Part shown: piece after piece, positions 43,647-51,598 of the stretch | Layout of the letters: the number at the start of each line of letters is the position of its first letter | How positions within the stretch are numbered: position 1 is the first letter of the stretch | Assembly: GCF_014648895.1 (NCBI RefSeq) | Contig: NZ_BMRZ01000001.1 | Coordinates: 558,001 to 622,000, forward strand | Length of the DNA: 64,000 bases | Reading direction: 5' to 3' | From: Streptomyces tanashiensis | Lineage (GTDB): Bacteria; Actinomycetota; Actinomycetes; Streptomycetales; Streptomycetaceae | Translations under genes and position numbers: made by a program | Notes under the pieces: generated by a model | What the model saw: only the letters and a program-made list of their open reading frames with translations | Databases searched by the model: none | What the model was told of the DNA's origin: nothing

Positions 43647-45245
43647 ATGGACCTCGTCTTCCGTGACGCGGAGGTCGTCGACGGCAGCGGCGGCGACTCC
43701 TACCGGGCCGACGTCGGGATCGAGGGCGGCCGGATCGTCTCGATCGTCAAGGAGGCCGCGGCGGCCGGCTGCCAGCGCCCGACCGCCCGCCGCGTCCTGG
43801 ACGCCGAGGGCCTCGTCCTGTCCCCCGGTTTCATCGACATGCACGCCCACAGCGACCTGGCGCTGCTCCGCGACCCGGACCACAGCGCGAAGGCCGCGCA
43901 GGGCGTGACGCTGGAGGTCCTGGGCCAGGACGGCCTGTCGTACGCCCCCGTCGACGACCGCACGCTGGCGGAGGTCCGCCGGGCGATCACCGGCTGGAAC
44001 GGCGACGGCTCCGACGTCGACCTCGACTGGCGCACGGTCGGCGGCTACCTGGACCGGCTCGACCGGGCGCACGGGGGCCGCGGGATCGCGGTCAACGCCG
44101 CGTACCTCGTCCCGCAGGGCACGGTCCGCATGTACGCGATGGGCTGGGAGGACCGGCCGGCGACGGCGGCCGAGCTCGACCGCATGCGGCGGCTGGTGGC
44201 CGAGGGCCTGGAGCAGGGCGCGGTCGGCATGTCCTCCGGCCTCACCTACACCCCCGGGATGTACGCACCGGACTCCGAGCTCACCGAGCTGTGCCGGGTC
44301 GTGGCCGGGTACGGCGGCTACTACTGCCCGCACCACCGCTCGTACGGGGCAGGGGCGCTCCGCGCGTACGAGGAGATGGTGGCGCTGACCCGGGAGGCGG
44401 GCTGCGCCCTCCACCTGGCCCACGCCACCATGAACTTCGGCGTGAACGAGGGCAGGGCCCCGGAGCTCCTGGCCCTCCTCGACGAGGCCCTCGCCGCGGG
44501 CGCCGACATCAGCCTCGACACGTACCCCTACACCCCGGGCAGTACGACCCTGCTCGCGCTGCTCCCGAGCTGGGCGAGCGAGGGCGGCCCGGAAGCCGCC
44601 CTGGACCGGCTCCGCGACGGCGCCACGGCGGAGCGGATCCGGCACCACCTGGAGGAGCTCGGCTCTGACGGCTGCCACGGGGTGCCGGTCGACTGGACCA
44701 CGATCGAGATCTCGGGCGTCTCCGACCCGGCCCTTGCGGGGTTCGTGGGCCGCCGCGTCGACGGCTGGGCCACCGCGCACCGGCTGCTGGTCGAGGACCG
44801 TCTCGGCACGACGATCCTCCAGCACGTCGGCCACGAGGAGAACGTCCGGACGATCATGCGCCACCGGGTGCACACGGGCGGCTCGGACGGCATCCTCCAG
44901 GGCCTCAAGCCGCACCCGCGCGCGTACGGCACGTTTCCCGAGTATCTGGGGCGGTACGTGCGCGAGCTCGGCGTCCTCTCCCTGGAGGAGTGCGTCGCCC
45001 ACCTCACCTCCCGGCCCGCGGCCCGCCTCCGTCTCCCGGACCGGGGCCTGGTGCGGGAGGGCTACGTGGCGGACCTGGTCCTCTTCGACCCGGCGACGGT
45101 CGCGTCCCCCGCGACGTACGAGAACCCCCGCACCCTTCCCGTGGGCATCCCGCACGTCCTGGTCGACGGCCGGTTCGTCATCGAGGACGGCCGGCGGACG
45201 GACGTGCTGGCGGGCCGCTCAGTCCGGAGGACGGAGACCCGCTGA
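43647..45245 (+). CDS. N-acyl-D-amino-acid deacylase (amidohydrolase)
   Basis: A 532-residue zinc amidohydrolase that frees D-amino acids from N-acyl forms. Metal motif FIDMHAHSDLALL (HxH), EQGAVGMSSGLTYTPGMYA, YYCPHHRSYGAGAL (family H/H segment), LHLAHATMNFG, and the C-terminal SDGILQGLKPHPRAYGTFP with the catalytic Asp. Length and motifs match D-aminoacylases. Order deaminase-deacylase, with RidA on the other arm, gives a complete route from N-acyl-D-amino acid to keto acid. Its last 27 bases overlap the convergent mannosyltransferase gene. Confidence 0.93.
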   Translation: MDLVFRDAEVVDGSGGDSYRADVGIEGGRIVSIVKEAAAAGCQRPTARRVLDAEGLVLSPGFIDMHAHSDLALLRDPDHSAKAAQGVTLEVLGQDGLSYAPVDDRTLAEVRRAITGWNGDGSDVDLDWRTVGGYLDRLDRAHGGRGIAVNAAYLVPQGTVRMYAMGWEDRPATAAELDRMRRLVAEGLEQGAVGMSSGLTYTPGMYAPDSELTELCRVVAGYGGYYCPHHRSYGAGALRAYEEMVALTREAGCALHLAHATMNFGVNEGRAPELLALLDEALAAGADISLDTYPYTPGSTTLLALLPSWASEGGPEAALDRLRDGATAERIRHHLEELGSDGCHGVPVDWTTIEISGVSDPALAGFVGRRVDGWATAHRLLVEDRLGTTILQHVGHEENVRTIMRHRVHTGGSDGILQGLKPHPRAYGTFPEYLGRYVRELGVLSLEECVAHLTSRPAARLRLPDRGLVREGYVADLVLFDPATVASPATYENPRTLPVGIPHVLVDGRFVIEDGRRTDVLAGRSVRRTETR

Positions 45246-46712
45246 GTCGTGGGCCGGCGCCGCCGCGCGCGGATCGCGGGTGCGCTGGGGCGGAACGGGC
45301 GGACGCGACGGAACGGCATCCGCCGGGAGGCCGGCGGGCCACGGCTCCCGCCGCACCCAGACCAGGCCCACCACCAGCACGAGCCCGGCCAGCACGAACC
45401 CGTACCACGGCGTGTGCCCCGAGGGCTGCGTCTCGTACACGAGCGCGGCCGACAGCACGGCGAGCACCTGCCCCGCCCGGCCGCGCCAGGCGACCGCCGC
45501 GACGACGACCGTCCCCCACAGCAGGTACCAGGGCTGGACCATCGGCGAGAGCGCGACGAGCGCGACCAGCGAAAGACCGAGTCCGAGGACCGGGTCGAGG
45601 CGGCCACGGTAGGCCCGCCACGCGAGCGCCGCGACGACCGCGAGGGCCACGACGAGGCCCAGCTTCTGGACGACACCCTTCACGGGCTCGGCCTCGCCCT
45701 CGAAGAGCGTCCCGAGGCCGAGGCCGAGGTCGCTCGTGAGGGACAGCGGCGTGTGGATGGCGGCGGCGACGCTCTGCGTCCGCAGCCACCCGAACCCGGT
45801 CCCGGCGAGCGCGGACGCGCCCGCGGCCACGGCGCCGGCGACGGCGCCCGGCAGGACGAGCCCCTTCACGAGGCCGCGGGCGCCGCCGCCGCGCGCGAGG
45901 AGCACGCCGATGAAGAGCAGGGCCACCGCCGCCGGGGACTTCACCATCATCGCGAAGCCGACGAGGACGCAGCCGAGCACCCACCGCCCGCGCGTGGCGA
46001 GCAGGACGCCGCCGAGCATGAGGCCGATCATCAGTCCGTCGTTGTGCGTGCCGCCGACGACGTGGACGAGGAACAGCGGGTTGAGGGCGGCGAGCCAGAG
46101 CGCTCCGCCGGCGCCGTCGCGGCCGCCGCCGAGCCCGCGGACGGCCCAGACGATCAGGGCGAGCGCACCGAGGGCGATCAGCCGCATGCCGAGGACGGCG
46201 GGCACGACCGCCCCGCCGGTCAGCTTGACGACCCCGGCGGCGAGGAGCAGGAAGGCGGGCCCGTACGGCGCGGGGGTGTCGGTCCAGTTCCCGCCGACGC
46301 TCGCCGCCGCGTCCGCCCCGAGGTCGCCGGGGCCGAGGACGGAGGGCCCGGCCCCGTACACGTCGTGGCCTTCGAGGACCATGGCGCCCTGGGCGATGTA
46401 GCTGTAGACGTCGGCGCTGTGCAGCGGCGGGGCGAGGAGGAGCGGCGCGGTCCAGCAGGCGAGGGTGGCGAGCACCCCGTGCCGCAGGCCCCGGGCGAGG
46501 AGGACGCCGTAGCGCCACCAGGCGGCGACGAGCAGGGTCAGGCCGAGGTACGCGAGGACGGCGCCGACGACCGTGATCGCGGAGCCGCGCGGCTCCCACA
46601 GTCCCCAGCCGCCGCGCACCGGCAGCGTGCCGGCGGCCCAGCCGCCCACGGCGACGGCGAGCGACCCGCCCGCACCCAGCCACCGGCATCCGGAGGCACT
46701 GAAAACCCACAT
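45219..46712 (-). CDS. Polyprenol-phosphomannose-dependent mannosyltransferase (MptB-like, GT-C)
   Basis: A 497-residue polytopic membrane enzyme with about twelve hydrophobic spans. The first outer loop holds PPLHSADVYSYIAQGAMVLEG (acidic catalytic position of GT-C enzymes), then GPSVLGPGDLG and NWTDTPAPYGPAFLLL, and NPLFLVHVVGGTHNDGLMIG. These are the standard motifs of the MptB/alpha-1,6-mannosyltransferase family. The C-terminal 50 residues are cytosolic and Pro-rich. ATG at 46712. Streptomyces lack lipoarabinomannan, so the acceptor may be a lipomannan-like glycolipid or protein. Confidence 0.9.
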   Translation of the reverse strand: MWVFSASGCRWLGAGGSLAVAVGGWAAGTLPVRGGWGLWEPRGSAITVVGAVLAYLGLTLLVAAWWRYGVLLARGLRHGVLATLACWTAPLLLAPPLHSADVYSYIAQGAMVLEGHDVYGAGPSVLGPGDLGADAAASVGGNWTDTPAPYGPAFLLLAAGVVKLTGGAVVPAVLGMRLIALGALALIVWAVRGLGGGRDGAGGALWLAALNPLFLVHVVGGTHNDGLMIGLMLGGVLLATRGRWVLGCVLVGFAMMVKSPAAVALLFIGVLLARGGGARGLVKGLVLPGAVAGAVAAGASALAGTGFGWLRTQSVAAAIHTPLSLTSDLGLGLGTLFEGEAEPVKGVVQKLGLVVALAVVAALAWRAYRGRLDPVLGLGLSLVALVALSPMVQPWYLLWGTVVVAAVAWRGRAGQVLAVLSAALVYETQPSGHTPWYGFVLAGLVLVVGLVWVRREPWPAGLPADAVPSRPPVPPQRTRDPRAAAPAHDSAGLRPPD

Positions 46713-46807
46713 GACGGGCCAACCTATCCCGACCGCCCCGGGTCTCCCGATTTCGAGACCGCGGCCGAGCCCCCGCCCCGCTGTGCCCTGCGGGCGTCCG
46801 GCCGGGC

Positions 46808-47281
46808 CTACCTGGGCCGCTTGCCCGCTCCCCGGCCCTTCCCCGGCTTCCCGGGGCGGCCGTCGTCCTGGGCGGTGGCGGTGGCGGACGGCGAGGCCGT
46901 CGGCGGGGCGGTGGTCGCGGCCCCGGACGGAGCAGCGGTCGCCGTGGTCTTCACGGAGGGATCCGTACCGGGCACGGCTGTGGCACCGCCGCCCGAGGAG
47001 CCGGTGGAGCCGGGGGCGGACGCCGTCGCCGAGGCGGTGCCCGGCGTCCCGTCGGACGGGTCGGCCTGGATCATCGCGGGCGGCCCGTCGGCCCCGCCCT
47101 CGTCGGAGGACCGCGTTCCGCCGCTCTTGCCGAGACCGCCGCCGAGCAGCGTGGCGGCGAGTCCGAGGACGGTGACGGCACCCCCGGCGAGCAGCCACAC
47201 GGCACCGCGGCCCCGGCGGGCGGGGGCGTGGCGGCGGCGGGCGCGCCGGGGTCCGGCGGCTCCGGGATCGTGGTGGCTCAT
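46808..47281 (-). CDS. Small membrane-anchored protein with Ser/Thr/Pro/Ala-rich exterior
   Basis: 157 residues. A basic cytosolic N-terminus (RRARRRHAPARRGRG), one membrane helix at about 30-50 (WLLAGGAVTVLGLAATLLGG), then about 100 residues of low-complexity Ser/Thr/Ala/Pro sequence ending KPGKGRGAGKRPR. No domain is recognised; the exterior could be O-mannosylated, which is suggestive next to a mannosyltransferase gene but not proven. ATG at 47281, weak ribosome binding site. Confidence 0.7.
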   Translation of the reverse strand: MSHHDPGAAGPRRARRRHAPARRGRGAVWLLAGGAVTVLGLAATLLGGGLGKSGGTRSSDEGGADGPPAMIQADPSDGTPGTASATASAPGSTGSSGGGATAVPGTDPSVKTTATAAPSGAATTAPPTASPSATATAQDDGRPGKPGKGRGAGKRPR

Positions 47282-47395
47282 GGCCCGGATTGTAGGGAGC
47301 ACGACACCCCCGATGCGATCCGGGTCACACAGGGCCCCACCGGCCCCGTTGTCCGACGTGTCCCAAAACACTCGGCGCCCCGGCCGACCCCGCCG

Positions 47396-47408
47396 TAAGC
47401 TCTCGTCA
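47396..47408 (+). promoter_or_regulatory. -10 box for leaderless aminotransferase transcript
   Basis: TAAGCT (47396-47401) ends 6 bases before the ATG at 47408. There is no Shine-Dalgarno. Confidence 0.6.
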
Positions 47409-48619
47409 TGCAGGTGATCCAGTCCACGAAGCTCGCCAACGTCTGTTACGAAATCCGGGGTCCGGTGCTCGAAGAGGCGATGCGGCTTGAGGCCGCGGGT
47501 CATCGCATCCTCAAGCTGAACACGGGCAATCCGGCCGCCTTCGGCTTCGAGTGTCCGCCCGCCATCCTGGAGGACGTGCTCCGGAACCTCTCCGAGGCGC
47601 ACGGCTACGGCGACGCGAAGGGGCTGCTCTCGGCCCGCCGGGCGGTGATGAGCCACTACGAGACGAAGGGCATCCCGCTCTCCGTCGAGGACATCTACCT
47701 CGGCAACGGCGTCTCGGAGCTGATCCAGATGTCGATGCAGGCGCTTCTCGACGACGGCGACGAGGTCCTCGTCCCGGCCCCGGACTATCCGCTGTGGACC
47801 GCCTCGGTCTCGCTCGCGGGCGGTACGGCCGTGCACTACCGCTGCGACGAGCAGTCCGACTGGATGCCGGATCTCGCGGACATCGAGCGCAAGATCACCG
47901 ACCGCACCAAGGCGATCGTGATCATCAACCCGAACAACCCGACGGGCGCCGTCTACGACGACGAGATGCTCCGCTCGCTGACGGAGATCGCCCGGCGTCA
48001 CAACCTGGTCGTCTGCTCGGACGAGATCTACGACAAGATCCTCTACGACGGCACCACGCACACCCCGACCGCCGCGATCGCCCCCGATCTCCTCGTCCTC
48101 ACCTTCAACGGGATGAGCAAGAACTACCGGGTGGCCGGTTTCCGCTCGGGCTGGCTCGCGGTCTGCGGCCCGAAGCACCACGCGTCCTCGTACATCGAGG
48201 GCCTCACGATCCTCGCCAACATGCGCCTCTGCGCGAACATGCCGGCGCAGCACGCGGTGGCCGCCGCGCTCCAGGGCCGGCAGTCGATCGAGGACCTGGT
48301 GCTGCCGGGCGGGCGCCTCCTCGAACAGCGGGACACGGCGTACGAGCTGCTCACGCAGATCCCGGGCGTGACGTGCGTGAAGCCGAAGGGCGCGCTGTAC
48401 CTCTTCCCGCGCCTCGACCCGAACGTCTACAAGATCAAGGACGACCGGCAGATGGTCCTGGACCTGCTGCGGGCCGAGAAGATCATGGTCGTGCACGGGA
48501 CGGGCTTCAACTGGCACGAGCCCGACCACTTCCGGATCGTCACGCTGCCGGCGGCCGCGGACCTGGCGGACGCGGTGACGCGGATCGGGCGGTTCCTGGA
48601 CGGCTACAGCCAGCCCTGA
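47408..48619 (+). CDS. PLP-dependent class I aminotransferase (AlaA-like)
   Basis: A 403-residue cytosolic enzyme, probably a glutamate-pyruvate/alanine aminotransferase. Fold-type I motifs: LNTGNPAAFGFE (substrate binding), GNGVSELIQMSMQALL, PAPDYPLWTA, INPNNPTGAVY, CSDEIYDKILYDG, and FNGMSKNYRVAGFRSGW with the PLP lysine. The C-terminal HFRIVTLPA supplies the carboxylate-binding Arg. MQVIQSTKLANVCYEIRGPV is the typical AlaA N-terminus. Leaderless start is likely. Confidence 0.95.
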   Translation: MQVIQSTKLANVCYEIRGPVLEEAMRLEAAGHRILKLNTGNPAAFGFECPPAILEDVLRNLSEAHGYGDAKGLLSARRAVMSHYETKGIPLSVEDIYLGNGVSELIQMSMQALLDDGDEVLVPAPDYPLWTASVSLAGGTAVHYRCDEQSDWMPDLADIERKITDRTKAIVIINPNNPTGAVYDDEMLRSLTEIARRHNLVVCSDEIYDKILYDGTTHTPTAAIAPDLLVLTFNGMSKNYRVAGFRSGWLAVCGPKHHASSYIEGLTILANMRLCANMPAQHAVAAALQGRQSIEDLVLPGGRLLEQRDTAYELLTQIPGVTCVKPKGALYLFPRLDPNVYKIKDDRQMVLDLLRAEKIMVVHGTGFNWHEPDHFRIVTLPAAADLADAVTRIGRFLDGYSQP

Positions 48620-48644
48620 ACCCCACGCCGGACGTTGCTCAACT

Positions 48645-48667
48645 TTAGACCGGATCTAAGCTAGGAT
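48645..48667 (+). promoter_or_regulatory. Promoter with inverted repeat before the TelA/VWA operon
   Basis: TTAGA-CCGGA-TCTAA (48645-48659) is an inverted repeat immediately before a -10 box TAGGAT (48662-48667). Position suggests a repressor or activator site for the five-gene cluster. Confidence 0.5.
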
Positions 48668-48698
48668 GGCCGCAGGGCAACTGCAGGAGGCCATCCCC

Positions 48699-49100
48699 AT
48701 GTACGAACCGATCCGCACCAAGTCGGTCCACCGGATGGCCGACGACGCCCAGGACGCGTATCCGCACCGCTCCCGCGAGGAGGAGCTGGACATCCAGCTC
48801 GCAGGACACCTCGCCGCCCTGCTCGCCGTCACCGACGAGCTGGGCGACACGGAGGCCGGCGAGCTCATCGCCCGGCAGGTGGCGCGGCTGCGCGGCGCAC
48901 CGCCCGCGCGGCACGCGGGACTGAGCGGCTCGCCCGCGCAGGACCTGCACCGCAGGGCGCACGCCCTCGCGGGCCGCGCACTGGTCGTCGCCGCCTCCCG
49001 GGCCGACACGGCCGCCGCGATCCTCGCCGCCGGGCGCATGGACGCGCACACCGCGGCGCTGGCCGGGGAACCCACCCTGGCCGCGGTCGCCACCCCCTGA
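48699..49100 (+). CDS. Small conserved Streptomyces protein of unknown function
   Basis: 133 residues, soluble and Ala-rich. ATG at 48699 has AGGAGG 8 bases upstream. The N-terminus MYEPIRTKSVHRMADDA and the segment REEELDIQLAGHLAALLAV are the recognisable conserved parts. The rest is helical (ARAHALAGRALVVAASRAD-like). No domain known. A strong hairpin follows at 49105, so it may be expressed separately from the larger genes or as their first gene with partial readthrough. Confidence 0.75.
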   Translation: MYEPIRTKSVHRMADDAQDAYPHRSREEELDIQLAGHLAALLAVTDELGDTEAGELIARQVARLRGAPPARHAGLSGSPAQDLHRRAHALAGRALVVAASRADTAAAILAAGRMDAHTAALAGEPTLAAVATP

Positions 49101-49104
49101 CGGC

Positions 49105-49138
49105 CCCGGTCCGCGCGGCACGAACCGCGCGGACCGGG
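49105..49138 (+). terminator. Strong hairpin after the 133-aa gene
   Basis: CCCGGTCCGCGCGG (49105-49118) pairs perfectly with CCGCGCGGACCGGG (49125-49138), 6-base loop, 4 bases after the stop. Confidence 0.85.
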
Positions 49139-49250
49139 CGCCACCCAACGCCCGCGCGAAGACGCGAACCCCGGGGATACGGCGGTCGCCGCTCCGGTTC
49201 GGTACCGGGATCGCTCCTTCACCCCCCGTACATCCGACTCCCCCTGGAAT

Positions 49251-50387
49251 GTGGGTTTCCGCGAGCACGCTGCCCGCGTGAGACGCATCCTGGGAATCGT
49301 CCTGGCCGTCCTGCTCCTCGGCGGCGTGGCCGCCGTCCTCGTGACGGGCGGCGACAAGGACACAGGCACGGCAACGAAGACCGTGCGAGGAGTCATCGGA
49401 TCGGAGAAGGCCGAGTTCTTCGCCGATCCGCAGGTGGTGAAGGCGCTGGCCGCCAAGGGCTTCACCGTGGGCACCGAGACCTCCGGGTCCTGGGACATGG
49501 AGGAACGGCCCCTCGACGGCTACGACTTCGTCTTCCCGTCCTCCAAGGGACCGGCCGACGAACTGCGCGCCAAGGCGCAGGCGGCGTCGAAGGACAAGGC
49601 CCTGCCGGCCCCGCTGCGGCCCTTCTACTCGCCGCTGGTCGTCGTCGCCCACAGCGCCGCCGCCCAGATCCTCGCCGGCAACGGCCTGGCGACCCTCGGC
49701 CCGCGCGGGACGAGCGGCACCCTGAAGATGGACGCCTACCTCGCGGCGGCCCGCGCCGACCGGACCTGGCAGCAGCTCAAGGGCTCCGCCGGACACACCG
49801 AGCTGAGCGGCACCCTCTTCATCACCTCCACCGACCCGGTCGCCTCCAGCTCCGGCGCCCTCTACCTCGCCGCCGCGAGCTACGTCGCCGACGGCGGACG
49901 GGTCGCCGGGGACAAGGCGGCCGTCACCCGCACGGCACCGCTGCTGCGCAAGCTGGTCCAGGTGCAGGGCGCCCAGCAGTCCGGATCGGACGCGCCCTTC
50001 CGGGACTTCGTCAGCGGCGTCGGCAACCCGCTCGTCCTCGTGTACGAGTCGCAGGTCGCCTCCCAGCTGCTCGCCGGACGGCCCATGGGCGACCTCGTCG
50101 TCCTCTACCCGGACACCACGGTCAACAGCGACCACACCCTCGTACCGCTCACCGAGAACGGCCGGGCGCTCGGCGAGCTCCTCTCCACCGACCCCGAGCT
50201 GCGCAAGCTCGCGGTCCGCCACGGCTTCCGCCCGCAGGGCGCGGCGAGCGAGTTCACCGCCGCCACCGACGGCCACACCGCCTACCTCAACCAGACGCTG
50301 ACCGGAGTCCGCCAGGCGCCCGTGCCCACCAGCAAGGTGCTGCACGAGATGGCGCTGCGGGCCCGCGACCAGGGGGACACCGCATGA
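49251..50387 (+). CDS. Membrane-anchored substrate-binding-like protein of the TelA/VWA cluster
   Basis: About 378 residues. An N-terminal hydrophobic segment (ILGIVLAVLLLGGVAAVLV, no lipobox Cys) anchors or exports it. The rest resembles the periplasmic binding-protein fold type II: VRGVIGSEKAEFFADPQVVKAL, DGYDFVFPSSKG, FYSPLVVVAHSAAAQIL, and ALYLAAASYVADGG. Start is either GTG 49251 or GTG 49278; neither has a good ribosome binding site. Its stop overlaps the TelA start as ATGA. Ligand unknown. The downstream VWA lipoprotein contains a second binding-protein-like domain, so the two may act as a pair. Confidence 0.8.
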   Translation: MGFREHAARVRRILGIVLAVLLLGGVAAVLVTGGDKDTGTATKTVRGVIGSEKAEFFADPQVVKALAAKGFTVGTETSGSWDMEERPLDGYDFVFPSSKGPADELRAKAQAASKDKALPAPLRPFYSPLVVVAHSAAAQILAGNGLATLGPRGTSGTLKMDAYLAAARADRTWQQLKGSAGHTELSGTLFITSTDPVASSSGALYLAAASYVADGGRVAGDKAAVTRTAPLLRKLVQVQGAQQSGSDAPFRDFVSGVGNPLVLVYESQVASQLLAGRPMGDLVVLYPDTTVNSDHTLVPLTENGRALGELLSTDPELRKLAVRHGFRPQGAASEFTAATDGHTAYLNQTLTGVRQAPVPTSKVLHEMALRARDQGDTA

Positions 50388-51598
50388 CCACGCCCGAGGA
50401 TCCGAGAAGAACGATGGCCCTGACTCCGCCCGAGCACGACACCCCGCTCGTCCTCACCCCGCCCGAGCCCGTGCCCGCAGTCCGCGCCGAGCAGGCCTCC
50501 GGCCTGGTGCCGCTGGACGAGTCCGTCCGCACGGAGATGTCCCGCCGGGCCGTCGAGTACGTCGGCTCGCTGTCCGGACTCGACCCGCGCTCCCCCGAGT
50601 TCGCCGGCCGCGTCGACGAGATCGCGTCGCTCGGCGCGGGCGAGATGCGCACCGCGGCGCAGCAGTCGAACCGGATGCTGGACCGCACGGTCCGCTCGCT
50701 CGGCCAGGGCGGCGGCGACGCGCAGACCCGGGTCGGCTCCTCCCTCGTCGAACTCCGTCGCACGGTCGAGGACCTGGACCCCCGGGACAGCCCCGCCAAG
50801 GGTTTCAAGGGCCTCCTCTCGAAGCTCCCCGGCGGCAACAAGCTGCGCGACCACGTCGCGAAGTACGCCTCCTCTCAGGCCACCCTCAACCGGATCGTCG
50901 GCGCGCTGCGCAGTGGCCGGGACGAACTGAGCCGCGACAACGCCGCGTTGCAGACGGAGCGGGCCCGGCTGTGGGAGACCATGGGCAAGCTCCAGGAGTA
51001 CGCGGTGCTCACCGACGCCCTCGACGCGGCCGTGGAGGAGCGCATCGCGCTCACCCCGGACCCGGCCCAGGCGGACACCCTCCGCGCCGACCTCCTCTTC
51101 CCGGTCCGGCAGAAGCACCAGGACCTGCTGACCCAGCTCGCCGTCTGCGCCCAGGGATACCTGGCGATGGACGTGGTCCGGCGGAACAACGACGAGCTGA
51201 TCAAGGGCGTGGACCGGGCGGCGACGACGACCGTGTCGGCGCTGCGGATCGCGGTGATGCTCGCCTCGGCCCTGGAGAACCAGCGGAAGGTCACCGAGCA
51301 GGTGACCGTGCTGCGCTCGACGACGGAGGACATCATCCGGCGCAACGCCGACATGCTGGAGGACCAGGCCGGGCAGATCCAGGTCCTGGCGGCGAACCCG
51401 GCGGTGGGCGCGGAGACGCTCCGGACCGCCTTCCAGCAGATCTACCGGACGCTCGACGCCATCGACACGTACAAGGCGCGGGCGACGGAGTCCATGGCCG
51501 CCACGGTCGAGTCGCTGACCGCCGAACTCCAGGAGGCGAGCGCCCACCTGGAGCGCAGCCGCCGCACCGGCTCCCCGGAGGGTGGCGGCCTCGCATGA
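50384..51598 (+). CDS. TelA family (toxic anion resistance) protein
   Basis: 404 residues, cytosolic. The family core is clear: FKGLLSKLPGGNKLRDHVAKY, LNRIVGALRSGRDELSRDNAAL, PVRQKHQDLLTQLAVCAQGYLAM, RRNNDELIKGVDRAATTTVSAL and ALENQRKVTEQV. These form long helices with coiled-coil character. TelA proteins are linked to tellurite, colicin and envelope stress, but their biochemical role is not established. Coupled to both neighbours by 4-base overlaps. Confidence 0.93.
   Translation: MTTPEDPRRTMALTPPEHDTPLVLTPPEPVPAVRAEQASGLVPLDESVRTEMSRRAVEYVGSLSGLDPRSPEFAGRVDEIASLGAGEMRTAAQQSNRMLDRTVRSLGQGGGDAQTRVGSSLVELRRTVEDLDPRDSPAKGFKGLLSKLPGGNKLRDHVAKYASSQATLNRIVGALRSGRDELSRDNAALQTERARLWETMGKLQEYAVLTDALDAAVEERIALTPDPAQADTLRADLLFPVRQKHQDLLTQLAVCAQGYLAMDVVRRNNDELIKGVDRAATTTVSALRIAVMLASALENQRKVTEQVTVLRSTTEDIIRRNADMLEDQAGQIQVLAANPAVGAETLRTAFQQIYRTLDAIDTYKARATESMAATVESLTAELQEASAHLERSRRTGSPEGGGLA

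Noticed and set aside
42273..45155. 960-codon minus-strand frame opposite the D-amino-acid genes
   Set aside because: Antisense frame created by high GC third positions; the plus-strand genes have complete catalytic motifs.
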